Positions 10,838 to 20,472 of a stretch of DNA of 64,000 nt are shown in pieces. Numbering within the stretch: position 1 is the first letter of the stretch; each line of letters begins with the position of its first letter. The stretch comes from Flavobacteriales bacterium UBA974 (GTDB taxonomy: Bacteria; Bacteroidota; Bacteroidia; Flavobacteriales_D; Sanyastnellaceae), in NCBI GenBank assembly GCA_002292405.1, contig DBBW01000024.1:9436-73435 (forward strand), read 5' to 3'. The notes beneath the pieces were generated by a model. It was not told the DNA's origin. It made no database searches and saw only the letters and a list, made by a program, of their open reading frames with translations. The position numbers and the translations under genes were made by a program.

Positions 10838-11372
10838 AAACAAAGCACGGTTAATTGAGGTCGCCGCTGTAACTTTTTCTGTGGCCTACACTTGGATGTA
10901 TTTAAAGGGTTATCTCCCATGGGCGTTTATCCCAGCTGCTCTGGGAGCTGGATTATTTGCTTACATCTGTTGGAATAAGAAAATATATGCCGAAAGCGCT
11001 CTCCAAGCTTTCTATATAGGACTGGCGGGGTTAGGCATCATAGGTTATGGCAATGATTTTCAGATTTCAGGATTGTTTCATCTCATTTTACTATCGGGTG
11101 CTGCTATAGGAACTGTGGTGCTTGGCGTCATACTTAAAAAAACTACAGATGCAATGTTGCCATTCTTAGATGCCTTTACTACGGTATTCAGTTTAGCTGC
11201 AACGTGGCTTATGATAAACATGATTCACGAGAATTGGTTGTACTGGATTGTGATTGATACCGTATCTATATATCTATACGCAAAAAGAGGACTCAAGCTT
11301 AGCTCGGTCCTCTTCTTACTATATCTTTTATTAGCTCTGGATGGCTATTTCGAAGCGATTTCTATTTTCTAA
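10830..11372 (+). CDS. pnuC: PnuC-like nicotinamide riboside/mononucleotide transporter
   Basis: A 180-residue inner-membrane protein with seven predicted hydrophobic helices. Family-like features are the N-terminal LIEVAAVTFSVAYTWMYLKG, AFIPAALGAGLFAYICWNKKIYAESALQAFYIGLAGLGIIGYG, and the C-terminal NWLYWIVIDTVSIYLYAKRGL, which matches the conserved 'W..W...D..s..ly..kgl' motif of PnuC. PnuC carries pyridine nucleosides by facilitated diffusion and depends on an intracellular kinase to trap them; the overlapping upstream gene encodes a suitable kinase. A thiamine-transporting PnuT is the main alternative, but the kinase neighbour argues for NAD salvage. Confidence 0.83.
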   Translation: MFKNKARLIEVAAVTFSVAYTWMYLKGYLPWAFIPAALGAGLFAYICWNKKIYAESALQAFYIGLAGLGIIGYGNDFQISGLFHLILLSGAAIGTVVLGVILKKTTDAMLPFLDAFTTVFSLAATWLMINMIHENWLYWIVIDTVSIYLYAKRGLKLSSVLFLLYLLLALDGYFEAISIF

Positions 11373-11395
11373 TATTTCCTCCTTTTAAATAATAA

Positions 11396-12097
11396 CTATC
11401 GAATAATAAACTTCACTGGTATCGTGTATTGAACGCTTACGCTTTTTCCTCGCTGTTGACCGGGATCAAAGCGTGGAAGTGTTTCCACGACTCTCTTCGC
11501 TTCTTTATCTAAACGTGGATCAACTTCACGTAATACTTTCACGTCCTTCACATACCCGTCTCTTCCAACAACAAAGTAGACAAATACTGTCCCTTGAATA
11601 CCAGCATCCTTAGCGATATGAGGGTACTTCGTGTTTTTCGAAACATACCTAATAATCTCCATTTGAGTACACTGATGACGTTCATCGCCTCGCATGTTTT
11701 TACAAGCAGGTAGTGCAGGCATATTCTCAACGATCATAAATGGAGTGTCATCATCAACATCATCATCATCATCTATGATTTCAATATCTGTATCATCGTC
11801 CAGCTCGATATCTTCAATCTCTAATTCAATTTCGATCTCCTCTTCGTCATCGACAATCTCAATCACAGTTGTTTGCTGTGGTGGTGGTGGTGGTGGTGGT
11901 GGTGTCACCACGTTAACAGGAATCTCTTCATCTTCTAAAAGGTCAGCTTCAAAATTAATAGCTTGTCTTACTAAAACCTCATAGTTCGTCCATGAGATGG
12001 CAATTAAGATAAATGCCAGAGAAGCAATAAATCCAAGTGCACGCCAAGTTGAACGCTTATTTTCTAGGTCTGCTTTAGGTGTCTTCCTGCTAATCAT
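11396..12097 (-). CDS. tonB: energy transducer TonB with an acidic periplasmic linker
   Basis: TonB spans the inner membrane, is energised by ExbB/ExbD, and pulls on outer-membrane receptors. The 233 residues comprise a cytoplasmic N-terminus, one helix (ALGFIASLAFILIAISW), a linker, and the C-terminal TonB domain (YPHIAKDAGIQGTVFVYFVVGRDGYVKDVKVLREVDPRLDKEA...LPRFDPGQQRG). The linker is odd: eight consecutive prolines followed by roughly 45 residues dominated by Asp, Glu and Ile, rather than the Pro/Lys-rich linker of enterobacterial TonB. It is encoded by trinucleotide repeats. The gene overlaps vanZ by four bases and is the last gene after gcvH. ExbB/ExbD are not in the window. Confidence 0.92.
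   Translation of the reverse strand: MISRKTPKADLENKRSTWRALGFIASLAFILIAISWTNYEVLVRQAINFEADLLEDEEIPVNVVTPPPPPPPPQQTTVIEIVDDEEEIEIELEIEDIELDDDTDIEIIDDDDDVDDDTPFMIVENMPALPACKNMRGDERHQCTQMEIIRYVSKNTKYPHIAKDAGIQGTVFVYFVVGRDGYVKDVKVLREVDPRLDKEAKRVVETLPRFDPGQQRGKSVSVQYTIPVKFIIR
11748..11774. repeat. (TCA)n trinucleotide tract in tonB
   Basis: A run of TCA/ATC units with one interruption encodes the Asp-rich part of the TonB linker. The run keeps frame, so slippage would change linker length in single residues. Confidence 0.75.
11878..11904. repeat. (GTG)9 perfect trinucleotide repeat in tonB
   Basis: Nine perfect GTG units on the plus strand encode the eight-proline run of the TonB linker on the minus strand. 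A perfect 27-base microsatellite is long for this genome region and is a plausible slippage site that preserves the frame. Confidence 0.9.
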
Positions 12098-12582
12098 GAT
12101 TGTGATATTCTACGGTTCGAAATTACGGAATCAGAGGGGATTACTCCAGGGAAAACTCCATACACTACTCGAAAAATTACAAATCCCAATAATACTCCTG
12201 CGCAATCTGCAACTATATCAAGCAGTTCAGCCGATCTTCCCATTCTTAATTCTTGTTGCATAAACTCAAGTATTGTGCCGAAAATAGTACACACAACTAG
12301 TATTAAAGTCATTAATCGATAGTTTGTATCTATCAAGACACGAAGTTTAGAAAGGGTTATTGAAGTTGAAAGAGCTAAAATGGCAAAAGAAAGAATATGA
12401 ACAAGCTTGTCAATTTTGTATGTCTCCCACCAAGAAGATCCCCCAACATCATTCCCAGGCAAGAGCAATAAACAAGTTAGACTTATTAAAATAAAAAGTA
12501 AAGGTGTAATCATTCTTAATATTCCACTGTTGTTCACTTTGCGCTTTCTTTTTGGCTTCTTGTTATTGGGGATCTGGCTCAA
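12094..12582 (-). CDS. VanZ family membrane protein
   Basis: A 162-residue protein with a basic N-terminus (NNKKPKRKRKVNNSG) and four hydrophobic helices: ILRMITPLLFILISLTCLLLLPG, VHILSFAILALSTSITL, LMTLILVVCTIFGTILEFMQ and ELLDIVADCAGVLLGFVIFRVVYG. The KLVHILSFA and E-(F/L)-x-Q...D..AN/C..G pattern is characteristic of VanZ-like proteins, whose biochemical role is not settled. It lies 7 bases after gcvH and overlaps tonB, which fits the gcvH-vanZ-tonB order I recall from other Flavobacteriales. Confidence 0.85.
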   Translation of the reverse strand: MSQIPNNKKPKRKRKVNNSGILRMITPLLFILISLTCLLLLPGNDVGGSSWWETYKIDKLVHILSFAILALSTSITLSKLRVLIDTNYRLMTLILVVCTIFGTILEFMQQELRMGRSAELLDIVADCAGVLLGFVIFRVVYGVFPGVIPSDSVISNRRISQS

Positions 12583-12589
12583 TAGAAAA

Positions 12590-12970
12590 TTACTTTCCTA
12601 TTGCGTTTTTATAAGCTTCAGCATCCATGAGAGATTCTAAATCTGAAACATTTGACATCTTGAGCTTAATAACCCAACCATCTCCGAAAGGATCTGAATT
12701 GATCAGTGCAGGATCGTCATTCAGAGCTTCATTAAATTCAATCACTTTGCCCGCCAAAGGCAGAAACAAGTCACTCACTGTTTTCACGGCTTCGATTGTG
12801 CCAAACACCTCTTCAGCTTCCAACTCCTCCCCTTCAGTTTCTACCTCAACAAATACAATATCCCCGAGTTCTCCTTGTGCAAAATCTGTAATACCTACTG
12901 TGGCGATGTCACCATCTATCTTCACCCATTCGTGATCGGCTGTATACCGTAAATCTGAAGGAACATTCAT
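12590..12970 (-). CDS. gcvH: glycine cleavage system H protein
   Basis: GcvH carries the lipoyl arm that shuttles the aminomethyl group between the P, T and L proteins of glycine cleavage in the cytoplasm. The 126 residues align along the family: LRYTADHEWVKIDGD, VGITDFAQGELGDIVFVE, the lipoylation site IEAVKTVSDL with Lys63, PLAGKVIEFNEAL, and INSDPFGDGWVIKLK. It leads the gcvH-vanZ-tonB unit and has a perfect -7 box 17 bases before its ATG, overlapping the last codons of sprA's downstream region. gcvP and gcvT are elsewhere. Confidence 0.97.
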   Translation of the reverse strand: MNVPSDLRYTADHEWVKIDGDIATVGITDFAQGELGDIVFVEVETEGEELEAEEVFGTIEAVKTVSDLFLPLAGKVIEFNEALNDDPALINSDPFGDGWVIKLKMSNVSDLESLMDAEAYKNAIGK

Positions 12971-12986
12971 TGTAATAAATTTTGCA

Positions 12987-12994
12987 CAAAAGTA
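12987..12994 (-). promoter_or_regulatory. -7 box of gcvH
   Basis: On the minus strand the box reads TACTTTTG, a full TAnnTTTG match, with a predicted leader of about 13 bases. It lies just after the sprA stop codon, so the gcvH unit can be transcribed independently of sprA. Confidence 0.6.
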
Positions 12995-12996
12995 TG

Positions 12997-15900
12997 CTAT
13001 TGTGTAAGATTAAATCGAATTGCAACACCCGAATTAATATTCGAAGTATTAAAGGAAGTGGAAATCTTCGCCTTTGTTATTTGCTGGTCATAAAAAGCTC
13101 TCAAAGTTATCTTATCGCTAATCTCTAGATCACCTGAAAGTTTAATAGAAACAAGCGTTTGACCTGCAGTAACTTGATTTTGGCGTTCAACCATTTTACG
13201 AATAACAGTACTGTTATCACGAATATTAATATCACATCTAATTAAGAAATCAGTCTCCTTAAACATCTTAATTGGCAACTTGCCGTAGGTTTTCATAAAC
13301 GGATTGCGCACATCTGCAAATTTGTATCCTACACCTATAACTATCCCTTTACTCTTTGTCTCTGTAATTTGATAATTGGCAAGACCAAAACTTATATTTC
13401 TATCACGTGTTAACTCAACTTTTACCTGTGGCTCATTATCAGAAGCTGTCTTAATGGTCATATCAAGACCTATAAGTGGAGACAATTGTTCCGATATACT
13501 TACGGTATTAAATTGTCTTTGAGAGATCCAATTTGAGTAATCTCCATTGTCCTCAATTGTCGGCAAACCGTTTTCATCTTCTTCGTACTGAAGATTTGTT
13601 GTGTATGACGTACTCATTGTTGAACGATATGAGTGTGAAAGATTAAATCTTTTGAAGGTCTTTTTCAGAGATGGTATTTTACTAAGTCCGTCATACGTAA
13701 TTCTCCAGTTTGGAGCCACTGGAGCTTTAAAGACATCTAAAGGAACCGTACTTGGATCAATTCCTAAATACGCGCTCATGAAAGCCGGTATTGCTACATC
13801 TTGTGAAGTGGGACCCCAACCTTGGTAATAACCTGTTGGGTTAGGTTCATCTAGATTAAAAGTTTCCTCATTCAATCGAGAAGATATGATCAATCTACTC
13901 AGAAGTAAGTCGTCCCAAATCTCAGAGTTGTACTCCTCATCATCATTCATAAATGTCGTGGGCCAAGACATGACTGTAGCAGTAAAATTACCAGTTTCGT
14001 TAGGCGATTCATAAATCCAATCGTCTATATCCTCATCATATCTGAAGAAACTTTGGTGATTCCGTGAAGTACTTCTATTGGCCGTAAGCTCAATCTTAAA
14101 GTGCTTGATGGGCTCTAAATTTACTCTCACATTAAAGTTCTCTGTGAAGGATTCTGTGTATTGTTGATTGAGATAAGGCGCTTGAACTAACCAACCATTT
14201 GCAGCCGCGTCCATGGCGAAATCCGAATTCTTATCACCAAAAACATCTGTGTTTTGATGACCTATCAGGAAGAGCAATCCCGGAGATTCTAAATTTTCAT
14301 CAAACCCTCCATATCTACTGGTTTCTGCAAATCCCGGCAGCATAATACCCTCGTTGCGAGAAAACGTTCCGCTTATACTTTGCAATCCCATTGCAAATCT
14401 TAGGATATGCTCTATCGGATTAATCTCGATCTTGTCCTTTTCTTCCTCGTCTTCTATTTCACCAAAACCATCTCTACTTTGGTTGCTTACATTCCTTGAG
14501 CTCGGTCTTTTCGGACGCTTGTTGTTGATCTCTTTTAGGAAAGGGACTCTATTGTATAGTTTGAGTAAATTGGCCTGACCATTGAGACTTAAATTTCTTG
14601 AATTTTGAATCGTAGCTCCAAGCGTGTCTTGAGCAAAAGGGGCTCTATCCCAACGAAATGAACTTTGATACCTGACGTCGCCAGTTACAAAATCCATCAG
14701 TGGTATTTTGTCAAATGGGAGCTTGTACGACCCGTTAACGTTGTGATTGTATGTCGTGACATCACCTGCGCTTCTAAGGTTTAATTTTACAGTGTCAAGG
14801 TATAGATTATATCCTTCTGGATCTTCCTCTTGAGTTGGAATTACTCCTGCGGGTTCACCAATAAGGGCAGAAGCCTGACCTGTATAGTCGAATTTAAGGG
14901 CTTGGGTTAAATCGTACTTCATGGAGTAGTTTCTATTCCAATTCCAAGATTTGAGAACTTGCGTTTGGATTAAAAGATTCGTCTGAACACCTAATAAATC
15001 TTCAGTGTTATTCCTCACGCGACTGGTCTGATAAACCCTCTCCATCTGAGTGTTCATGGAAACCTGTTTAGGTAGAAGGTAAAAATTAAAATCCTTGAGA
15101 AATTTAAATATTTCAGTTTCTCGAATAAACTTGATGTTTGAAAATGGCTTGTGCTGCTTAGGTCTATTCTGCCAATTGTAAGCCAGCCCTCCTCTGTGCT
15201 CTACATTTAATTGAAACTCTGTGTTAATATCTCGTCTGTAAACCTCATTGAAGCTGTAGTTTCCTGTGAAATTGCTGATTTTTAAGAAAGAAAGAGGACC
15301 TGAAGAGCTCGAACCACCCCGACCACCTGGCCCACCAGAAGCGCCACCCCTACCACCCATAGATCCACCAAGAGCTCCCATGCTATCTCCACTTTTAGAT
15401 TTGGTATCATTGGATCTTGAATTCCTATCACGACTTCCACTACTGCCTCCCCCGGAATTAAATTGTGGACTAATCTTAATGCTGGAGAAATTAATACTTC
15501 TCAGACGGTCTACCTCCTGTGTCTTATTTAACCGTTCAGGGCTTAGTTCTAAATCTTCAAGTTCAATATCCGGAGAAAGGGGATCGAATTGTGGTGTGCT
15601 TACTTGTTCTGAATACCCCATATACATCGGTAGAGAAATACCTAATTTTTGGGGAAGTAACTTACCTATCTGTATCGTTCCATTTGCATCTATGCCTCGG
15701 ATTGTTTCTCGTGATCTTTCTTGGACTCTTTGTTCTAAACCTCCCCAACCTGGAGTAGACATATTTGCCGCAACGCTCACATTACCTAAATCTGCTAACG
15801 TTGCATTAACCCTCGCAACAGCAGCCCATCCTCCTTCTTCATTAAAATCAGATAACCTCAACTCATTAGCCCAAACAACAGCGCATTTATTCAAACCGTC

Positions 15901-18900
15901 ATCGGAATATGGGAAAACATTGGAATCCTTATCTGGATTTCTAATTCCGATCATGACAGTAACCACGTTCGCTAAATTCGGATTTCCCTTCACCGACATC
16001 CTTGCAACACCATCGTATTCGGTATATTCTTGGAATATAGGTTGACCAACCGGCCTATTTATCTTCAGGCTCTGAAGTTTCTGTAGTTCTATATCCATGT
16101 TGTTGGCCATAGGCCAAATCATATCCTCATCCACAGTATACCAAGGTGTTACCGAAAGGGGTATTTCATACTCGTAATAGTTGTTGTCAAAATCCGAACC
16201 TAATCTTACAAATGCCGTAATATCTCCATCGTTTAAAGTTGTCCCATCAGGGCCAGGTTCAGCGTGAAAATACATCCGCATACGCTTATACATTCTCATA
16301 TCATAATTGATATTTCTGTAAGCAGCCCTAGCATCTCCGTCAATAAGGTTACAAACCTCCATCGCTAAAGATTGCTCGTTAAGTCTTCTCTGGTTCGTTG
16401 TTGCTACGTCAATCTCTCTAATAATTCCCGGAGGAGTTACATATGCAACCGGCTCACGATTTCCATTTTCCTCGACGTTTACCGCAGAAATATTAAAACT
16501 TGTAGAAGAAGGATCTGTTGGTTCTATCTCTTGCTCTCCAGCTAAAGACCCATCATATTTTCTCCATTCTCCTCTCACAAGTTCCATTCTGGCAAAACGA
16601 AGAGTTACAGGCTGGCTCCAACCTTTCATAAATACCCTCATAAACCTGATCGAACGGAAATCTGAAATACTACCTATCTGTTTTTGATATTCACGAACAG
16701 GAATTTTAAACTGGTACCATTTAATCGGTTTCTGCTCATTCGATGAGGCGCTCTGTGAAAGTGTTTCGAAAACATCTGTTATGTAGTTGTTGCCCACGTT
16801 CGCCTCACCAAGGTCAGATGGCCTTAAAGAAATCTTGTATTGATAGTAGCTCTCAATAGTACTAAGCGTGATATCCTCGTTGATGTCCTCACTATTTGGC
16901 ATCGTCGTAGAAGTGATAGGATAGCCATCAGGAGACTCCGTATTTGAGTTACCTTCATACAAGCTGAAATATTTGTATCTCTGAATAATATCCTCCTCTA
17001 AAGCTTGAGAAGTTGGGGTTCTGAAGTACCTGAAGTCATCGCCAGAAGGATCATTTTCAATCGCAGCATACGCTTCGGGACTTAACACTCCAGAGCCTTC
17101 TAGATCTCCTAACCAATCAGAAAAATGCTCTCTTTCAGTAGCAGAGTTCATTCCGTCTAACCCAACGTCTTGCAAAGCGTAGTTGCCTGAAGCATTGTCA
17201 AATGCATTTACAACATTAAATGTTGATGGATCTGGATAAATCGCCCAAGAACTTGTGTCTGTGGGTAAGTCTGGACTCGTCGCAGATGGAAGTCCATTCT
17301 CAAATTCTAGCTGACTATCATTGAGGATGTCCTCACTAACATTACCTAGGTTGAAGTATATATCACCTCCCGTTGAGTTTTCAGAATCATCATTAAAAGG
17401 ATCCATCACCCAAAACTGAATGTATTCAATATTTGCACTCTCAAAATCTGTAGTAGTAAGCGCTCTTTGAATCCCTCCCCAACGAGATGAAGGCTCAACT
17501 AAGTCTCCGTTTTCACTAAAACCCGCAGAATATCCCGAGGTTCCATCAGCTGTTTCATAATTATAAGGGCCTCTTTCAGAAGGCCAAAAACTCAAATCAA
17601 AAGTCGGAATATTTCTAGGTGTTCCAGGCTGATAATCTCTGTTGGGAAAAATCTCCTGCTCTAAGATTTGGCGCATATTGTGATCTTGCCTTACCTCGTC
17701 TGACACCTGCCCATCTTGAAGCCCGTTGCCAGAATAAAAGATCGGATCGATTGTATACCAAGACATGGCAGCTCTGTTATAGCCGTATAAAAGAGTGTCT
17801 TCAAATGCCGCTTCTGGGAATAGATCATTTTGGTGTTTGGGCGTCGAAGCTAAAAACCACCTCGAAACAGATCTAATGTCGATCGTCGATTGAGATCCTT
17901 CAAAATCATCTATGTAAGCATTACCCTCCTCACCTATCGCTCTACTGTGACCTGGGATTAAGTATGCTCCCTCAGCACTTATATCTAATGTTGAAGTCGC
18001 TGTAGTTTCATAGAATGGAAGTTTATCTACGAGCTCGGTAAGAAATCGACTTTCAGTTTGCCACGTAAAGTCCGTTCCTAAAATGGTGTTGTTGACAGGC
18101 TCATCTCCGATATTCACTTTTTGAGTGAGTGGTCTCTCTCGCATATTTAAGAATGTAGCGCCAAAAGTGAAATCATCACTTGCGATGTAATCAAACCTTG
18201 TACCCAAAAGAGTTTTTGTCTGTATGTTAAAAAGCGAGTTGCTTTCGAGGGAAACGCGGATTGTTTGGCCTGATTCAAGAAGACCGTCATTGATAATCCT
18301 AACTCTTCCTAAGTTGTAATCAACGGTATAATCCCTATTCTCCACAAGGCGAACACCACCCGCAGTTACCGTTACTGACCCCTCCGGAACGTTAAGCGCA
18401 TTCAGAGCAATTTCAGAACTGCTCTGAGATTGAAATGTACCCTTAATGTGATATCTGTTGAGGGTTGGGATTTGCTGAGCCGCAGTTTTTGTAGAATCGT
18501 AAAGAGGGTCGAAAACCAATGTTTGAATGAGTGATTCAGCGAGGTTAGGGTCGCTAACTCTATCTAAAATCACCTCTCTGAGGTTGTCGCCAAAAGGCTC
18601 AATAGACGGGAAGAATATGCGCCCATTTTGAGAATTAATCGTACCGCCATTCGTCGCAGCATTGTCTATGTAATCAAATACGCCGTCGGGATTAGGCATT
18701 GTATTGATATCCATTCTGTCAAGGCCCAATAACTGAAGCAGGAGGGTTCCGTCTAACGGATCTCTCGGAATATAATTAAGATCTACTCCAGTAGATGGAT
18801 CGTTGTACCATACATCTAATCTGAATTCCTCTTGACTTACTCCGAATGCCCTCATAGAATACACATTCTTCATCATACACTCCCAGAGTGGTGAAGGGTC

Positions 18901-20472
18901 GCCATTATTTAGGTCTAATTGAGTAATACTCGATTTGAGCATTTTTAATACAAGGGCTCCCATGGCTTCATTTTCACCAGACCCTGTAGTGTATCCATCC
19001 TGAGCTAGAGTACCAACTTGATAAGTGTTTCCTTCTAAGGTGTATTCATATGCAACAGCCAACACCTCAGCATTATTAAGTGATTGCCTTAGGGAAATAA
19101 AGCCAAGTCTAGAGTTGTATGAATATTCTGACGGCATAAGCTTCCTCGCATTTCCAACTCTTTCGTAGTGAACACCCTGCTCAAAGCCCATATTCATCGC
19201 AACTATGGCGGCGTTCGCTCCTGAGAAACCCATTACCTCATTGTTACTTATAAGATCTTCGAAAATATCGTTGTTTTCGTTATTTGAAGCACGGTTAGAT
19301 GTGGGGTTTGTCCCTGCTCCATCGATAAGTTGAGAAATAGGTAAATTAGAGGACATATAATCAGGGTGTTCACCTAAATCGGTGACTGCAATGATATTTC
19401 TAACGTCCATCGTATTGGCCTGAGTATTTACAACCCAAACCTCGATTCTATTAATATTCGCCCCTGAACTTGGCACAGGTAAGGATTTCATCGCATCGTC
19501 ATATCGATTGCGGAAATACTGAGAAAGAAAATAATGTCGGTTTGCCTCGTAGTCATCAGCCCGGATATCGAAATCTTGTGTTTGGGCACCACCCTCCACC
19601 TCTATCTCCTGCCGCTCACCCTTTTGCTGAGAAAGAATCGTAGAGTTATATAGGCGACCCCATTGCGTTTCTAGCTTTAAACCAAAAAGACTCTGAGATC
19701 CCGTAATCAGCGTTCCTTGAAGCGGTAAGGAGATGTTTCCGGCCTCGATGTTTTTAAGAATATCATCTTCTTCACCTTGGAAACCAATATTCATTTGATT
19801 CTCAAAATCAAACAAAGATTCTGTATTGTACTGGGTGCCTAGTTCAATTTTATCTCCAATTTTACCTGAAATATTCAACTGTATTCTTTGATCAAAGTCA
19901 AACGTAGTGACCCTCCTTTGCTGTTCTGGAATCCTTGGGTTTTCAGTGTTAGAACTATTTAAACCAAAAGTAATCTCAGCAGTTCCCTGAGGAATGATTT
20001 CTATCTCATTTGTTCCGAAAAGCATTTCGAAAAGCTCGCTATCTATTTCAAGTTTAGGAGCGAATCCCCTAGTCGCATCATCGTCATCTTCTTGCAATTG
20101 ATCCCAAAACTCCGATAAATTACCAGACATATCATAATCTAAGAACTCGTCCAAAGTGAAAAGGGAACCAGGTCGAAATTCAAGCGTATCACCTATGGTT
20201 TGTTCTACTATATATTGACCTGAAACAGGATCGTACACAACACCATACTGGAAATTTTCAGGCCAGTCAAGTGAGATGCCACCGGGGAATTCTACGGGAT
20301 TGTATGCGTCTTCACCACCATGAGGAAAAGGAAGGTCGATTTCTGTTGTATCTAGCTCTTTATCAGATGTTTGAGCGTAGGTAGAAATGCTGCAAACAAA
20401 TGCCGCAACCACACACAAAATTGATATGCCCTTTATTTTCACGAGTTCAGTCCTGTGCTCAGTCTTGTTCAA
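12997..20472 (-). CDS. sprA: type IX secretion system outer-membrane translocon SprA (Sov)
   Basis: SprA forms the giant single-chain barrel through which type IX cargo crosses the outer membrane; in gliding relatives it also exports adhesins. The 2,491 residues match the family length (about 2,300-2,500). A signal peptide (residues 1-34, ending STYAQ) is followed by repeated SprA domains with the phrases IELGTQYNTESLFDFENQM, GNISLPLQGTLITGSQSLFG, LKLETQWGRL and DDFEGSQSTIDIRS. The C-terminus ends as an outer-membrane strand (INSGVAIRFNLTQ). A Gly/Ser/Arg-rich low-complexity stretch lies at about residues 1670-1725. It overlaps the ruvA stop by four bases, in the order maeB-ruvA-sprA. The 259-residue plus-strand frame inside it is a shadow. 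Confidence 0.97.
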   Translation of the reverse strand: MNKTEHRTELVKIKGISILCVVAAFVCSISTYAQTSDKELDTTEIDLPFPHGGEDAYNPVEFPGGISLDWPENFQYGVVYDPVSGQYIVEQTIGDTLEFRPGSLFTLDEFLDYDMSGNLSEFWDQLQEDDDDATRGFAPKLEIDSELFEMLFGTNEIEIIPQGTAEITFGLNSSNTENPRIPEQQRRVTTFDFDQRIQLNISGKIGDKIELGTQYNTESLFDFENQMNIGFQGEEDDILKNIEAGNISLPLQGTLITGSQSLFGLKLETQWGRLYNSTILSQQKGERQEIEVEGGAQTQDFDIRADDYEANRHYFLSQYFRNRYDDAMKSLPVPSSGANINRIEVWVVNTQANTMDVRNIIAVTDLGEHPDYMSSNLPISQLIDGAGTNPTSNRASNNENNDIFEDLISNNEVMGFSGANAAIVAMNMGFEQGVHYERVGNARKLMPSEYSYNSRLGFISLRQSLNNAEVLAVAYEYTLEGNTYQVGTLAQDGYTTGSGENEAMGALVLKMLKSSITQLDLNNGDPSPLWECMMKNVYSMRAFGVSQEEFRLDVWYNDPSTGVDLNYIPRDPLDGTLLLQLLGLDRMDINTMPNPDGVFDYIDNAATNGGTINSQNGRIFFPSIEPFGDNLREVILDRVSDPNLAESLIQTLVFDPLYDSTKTAAQQIPTLNRYHIKGTFQSQSSSEIALNALNVPEGSVTVTAGGVRLVENRDYTVDYNLGRVRIINDGLLESGQTIRVSLESNSLFNIQTKTLLGTRFDYIASDDFTFGATFLNMRERPLTQKVNIGDEPVNNTILGTDFTWQTESRFLTELVDKLPFYETTATSTLDISAEGAYLIPGHSRAIGEEGNAYIDDFEGSQSTIDIRSVSRWFLASTPKHQNDLFPEAAFEDTLLYGYNRAAMSWYTIDPIFYSGNGLQDGQVSDEVRQDHNMRQILEQEIFPNRDYQPGTPRNIPTFDLSFWPSERGPYNYETADGTSGYSAGFSENGDLVEPSSRWGGIQRALTTTDFESANIEYIQFWVMDPFNDDSENSTGGDIYFNLGNVSEDILNDSQLEFENGLPSATSPDLPTDTSSWAIYPDPSTFNVVNAFDNASGNYALQDVGLDGMNSATEREHFSDWLGDLEGSGVLSPEAYAAIENDPSGDDFRYFRTPTSQALEEDIIQRYKYFSLYEGNSNTESPDGYPITSTTMPNSEDINEDITLSTIESYYQYKISLRPSDLGEANVGNNYITDVFETLSQSASSNEQKPIKWYQFKIPVREYQKQIGSISDFRSIRFMRVFMKGWSQPVTLRFARMELVRGEWRKYDGSLAGEQEIEPTDPSSTSFNISAVNVEENGNREPVAYVTPPGIIREIDVATTNQRRLNEQSLAMEVCNLIDGDARAAYRNINYDMRMYKRMRMYFHAEPGPDGTTLNDGDITAFVRLGSDFDNNYYEYEIPLSVTPWYTVDEDMIWPMANNMDIELQKLQSLKINRPVGQPIFQEYTEYDGVARMSVKGNPNLANVVTVMIGIRNPDKDSNVFPYSDDGLNKCAVVWANELRLSDFNEEGGWAAVARVNATLADLGNVSVAANMSTPGWGGLEQRVQERSRETIRGIDANGTIQIGKLLPQKLGISLPMYMGYSEQVSTPQFDPLSPDIELEDLELSPERLNKTQEVDRLRSINFSSIKISPQFNSGGGSSGSRDRNSRSNDTKSKSGDSMGALGGSMGGRGGASGGPGGRGGSSSSGPLSFLKISNFTGNYSFNEVYRRDINTEFQLNVEHRGGLAYNWQNRPKQHKPFSNIKFIRETEIFKFLKDFNFYLLPKQVSMNTQMERVYQTSRVRNNTEDLLGVQTNLLIQTQVLKSWNWNRNYSMKYDLTQALKFDYTGQASALIGEPAGVIPTQEEDPEGYNLYLDTVKLNLRSAGDVTTYNHNVNGSYKLPFDKIPLMDFVTGDVRYQSSFRWDRAPFAQDTLGATIQNSRNLSLNGQANLLKLYNRVPFLKEINNKRPKRPSSRNVSNQSRDGFGEIEDEEEKDKIEINPIEHILRFAMGLQSISGTFSRNEGIMLPGFAETSRYGGFDENLESPGLLFLIGHQNTDVFGDKNSDFAMDAAANGWLVQAPYLNQQYTESFTENFNVRVNLEPIKHFKIELTANRSTSRNHQSFFRYDEDIDDWIYESPNETGNFTATVMSWPTTFMNDDEEYNSEIWDDLLLSRLIISSRLNEETFNLDEPNPTGYYQGWGPTSQDVAIPAFMSAYLGIDPSTVPLDVFKAPVAPNWRITYDGLSKIPSLKKTFKRFNLSHSYRSTMSTSYTTNLQYEEDENGLPTIEDNGDYSNWISQRQFNTVSISEQLSPLIGLDMTIKTASDNEPQVKVELTRDRNISFGLANYQITETKSKGIVIGVGYKFADVRNPFMKTYGKLPIKMFKETDFLIRCDINIRDNSTVIRKMVERQNQVTAGQTLVSIKLSGDLEISDKITLRAFYDQQITKAKISTSFNTSNINSGVAIRFNLTQ

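Noticed and set aside
11694..11984. Serine-rich plus-strand frame opposite tonB
   Set aside because: The serine and glycine runs are simply the complement of the trinucleotide tracts coding for TonB's Asp- and Pro-rich linker.
15266..16045. 259-codon plus-strand open frame inside sprA, proline/leucine-rich
   Set aside because: It is antisense to conserved SprA sequence; its Pro/Leu-rich composition mirrors the Gly/Ser-rich and Glu-rich codons of the real gene, and no start signal or family motif is visible.
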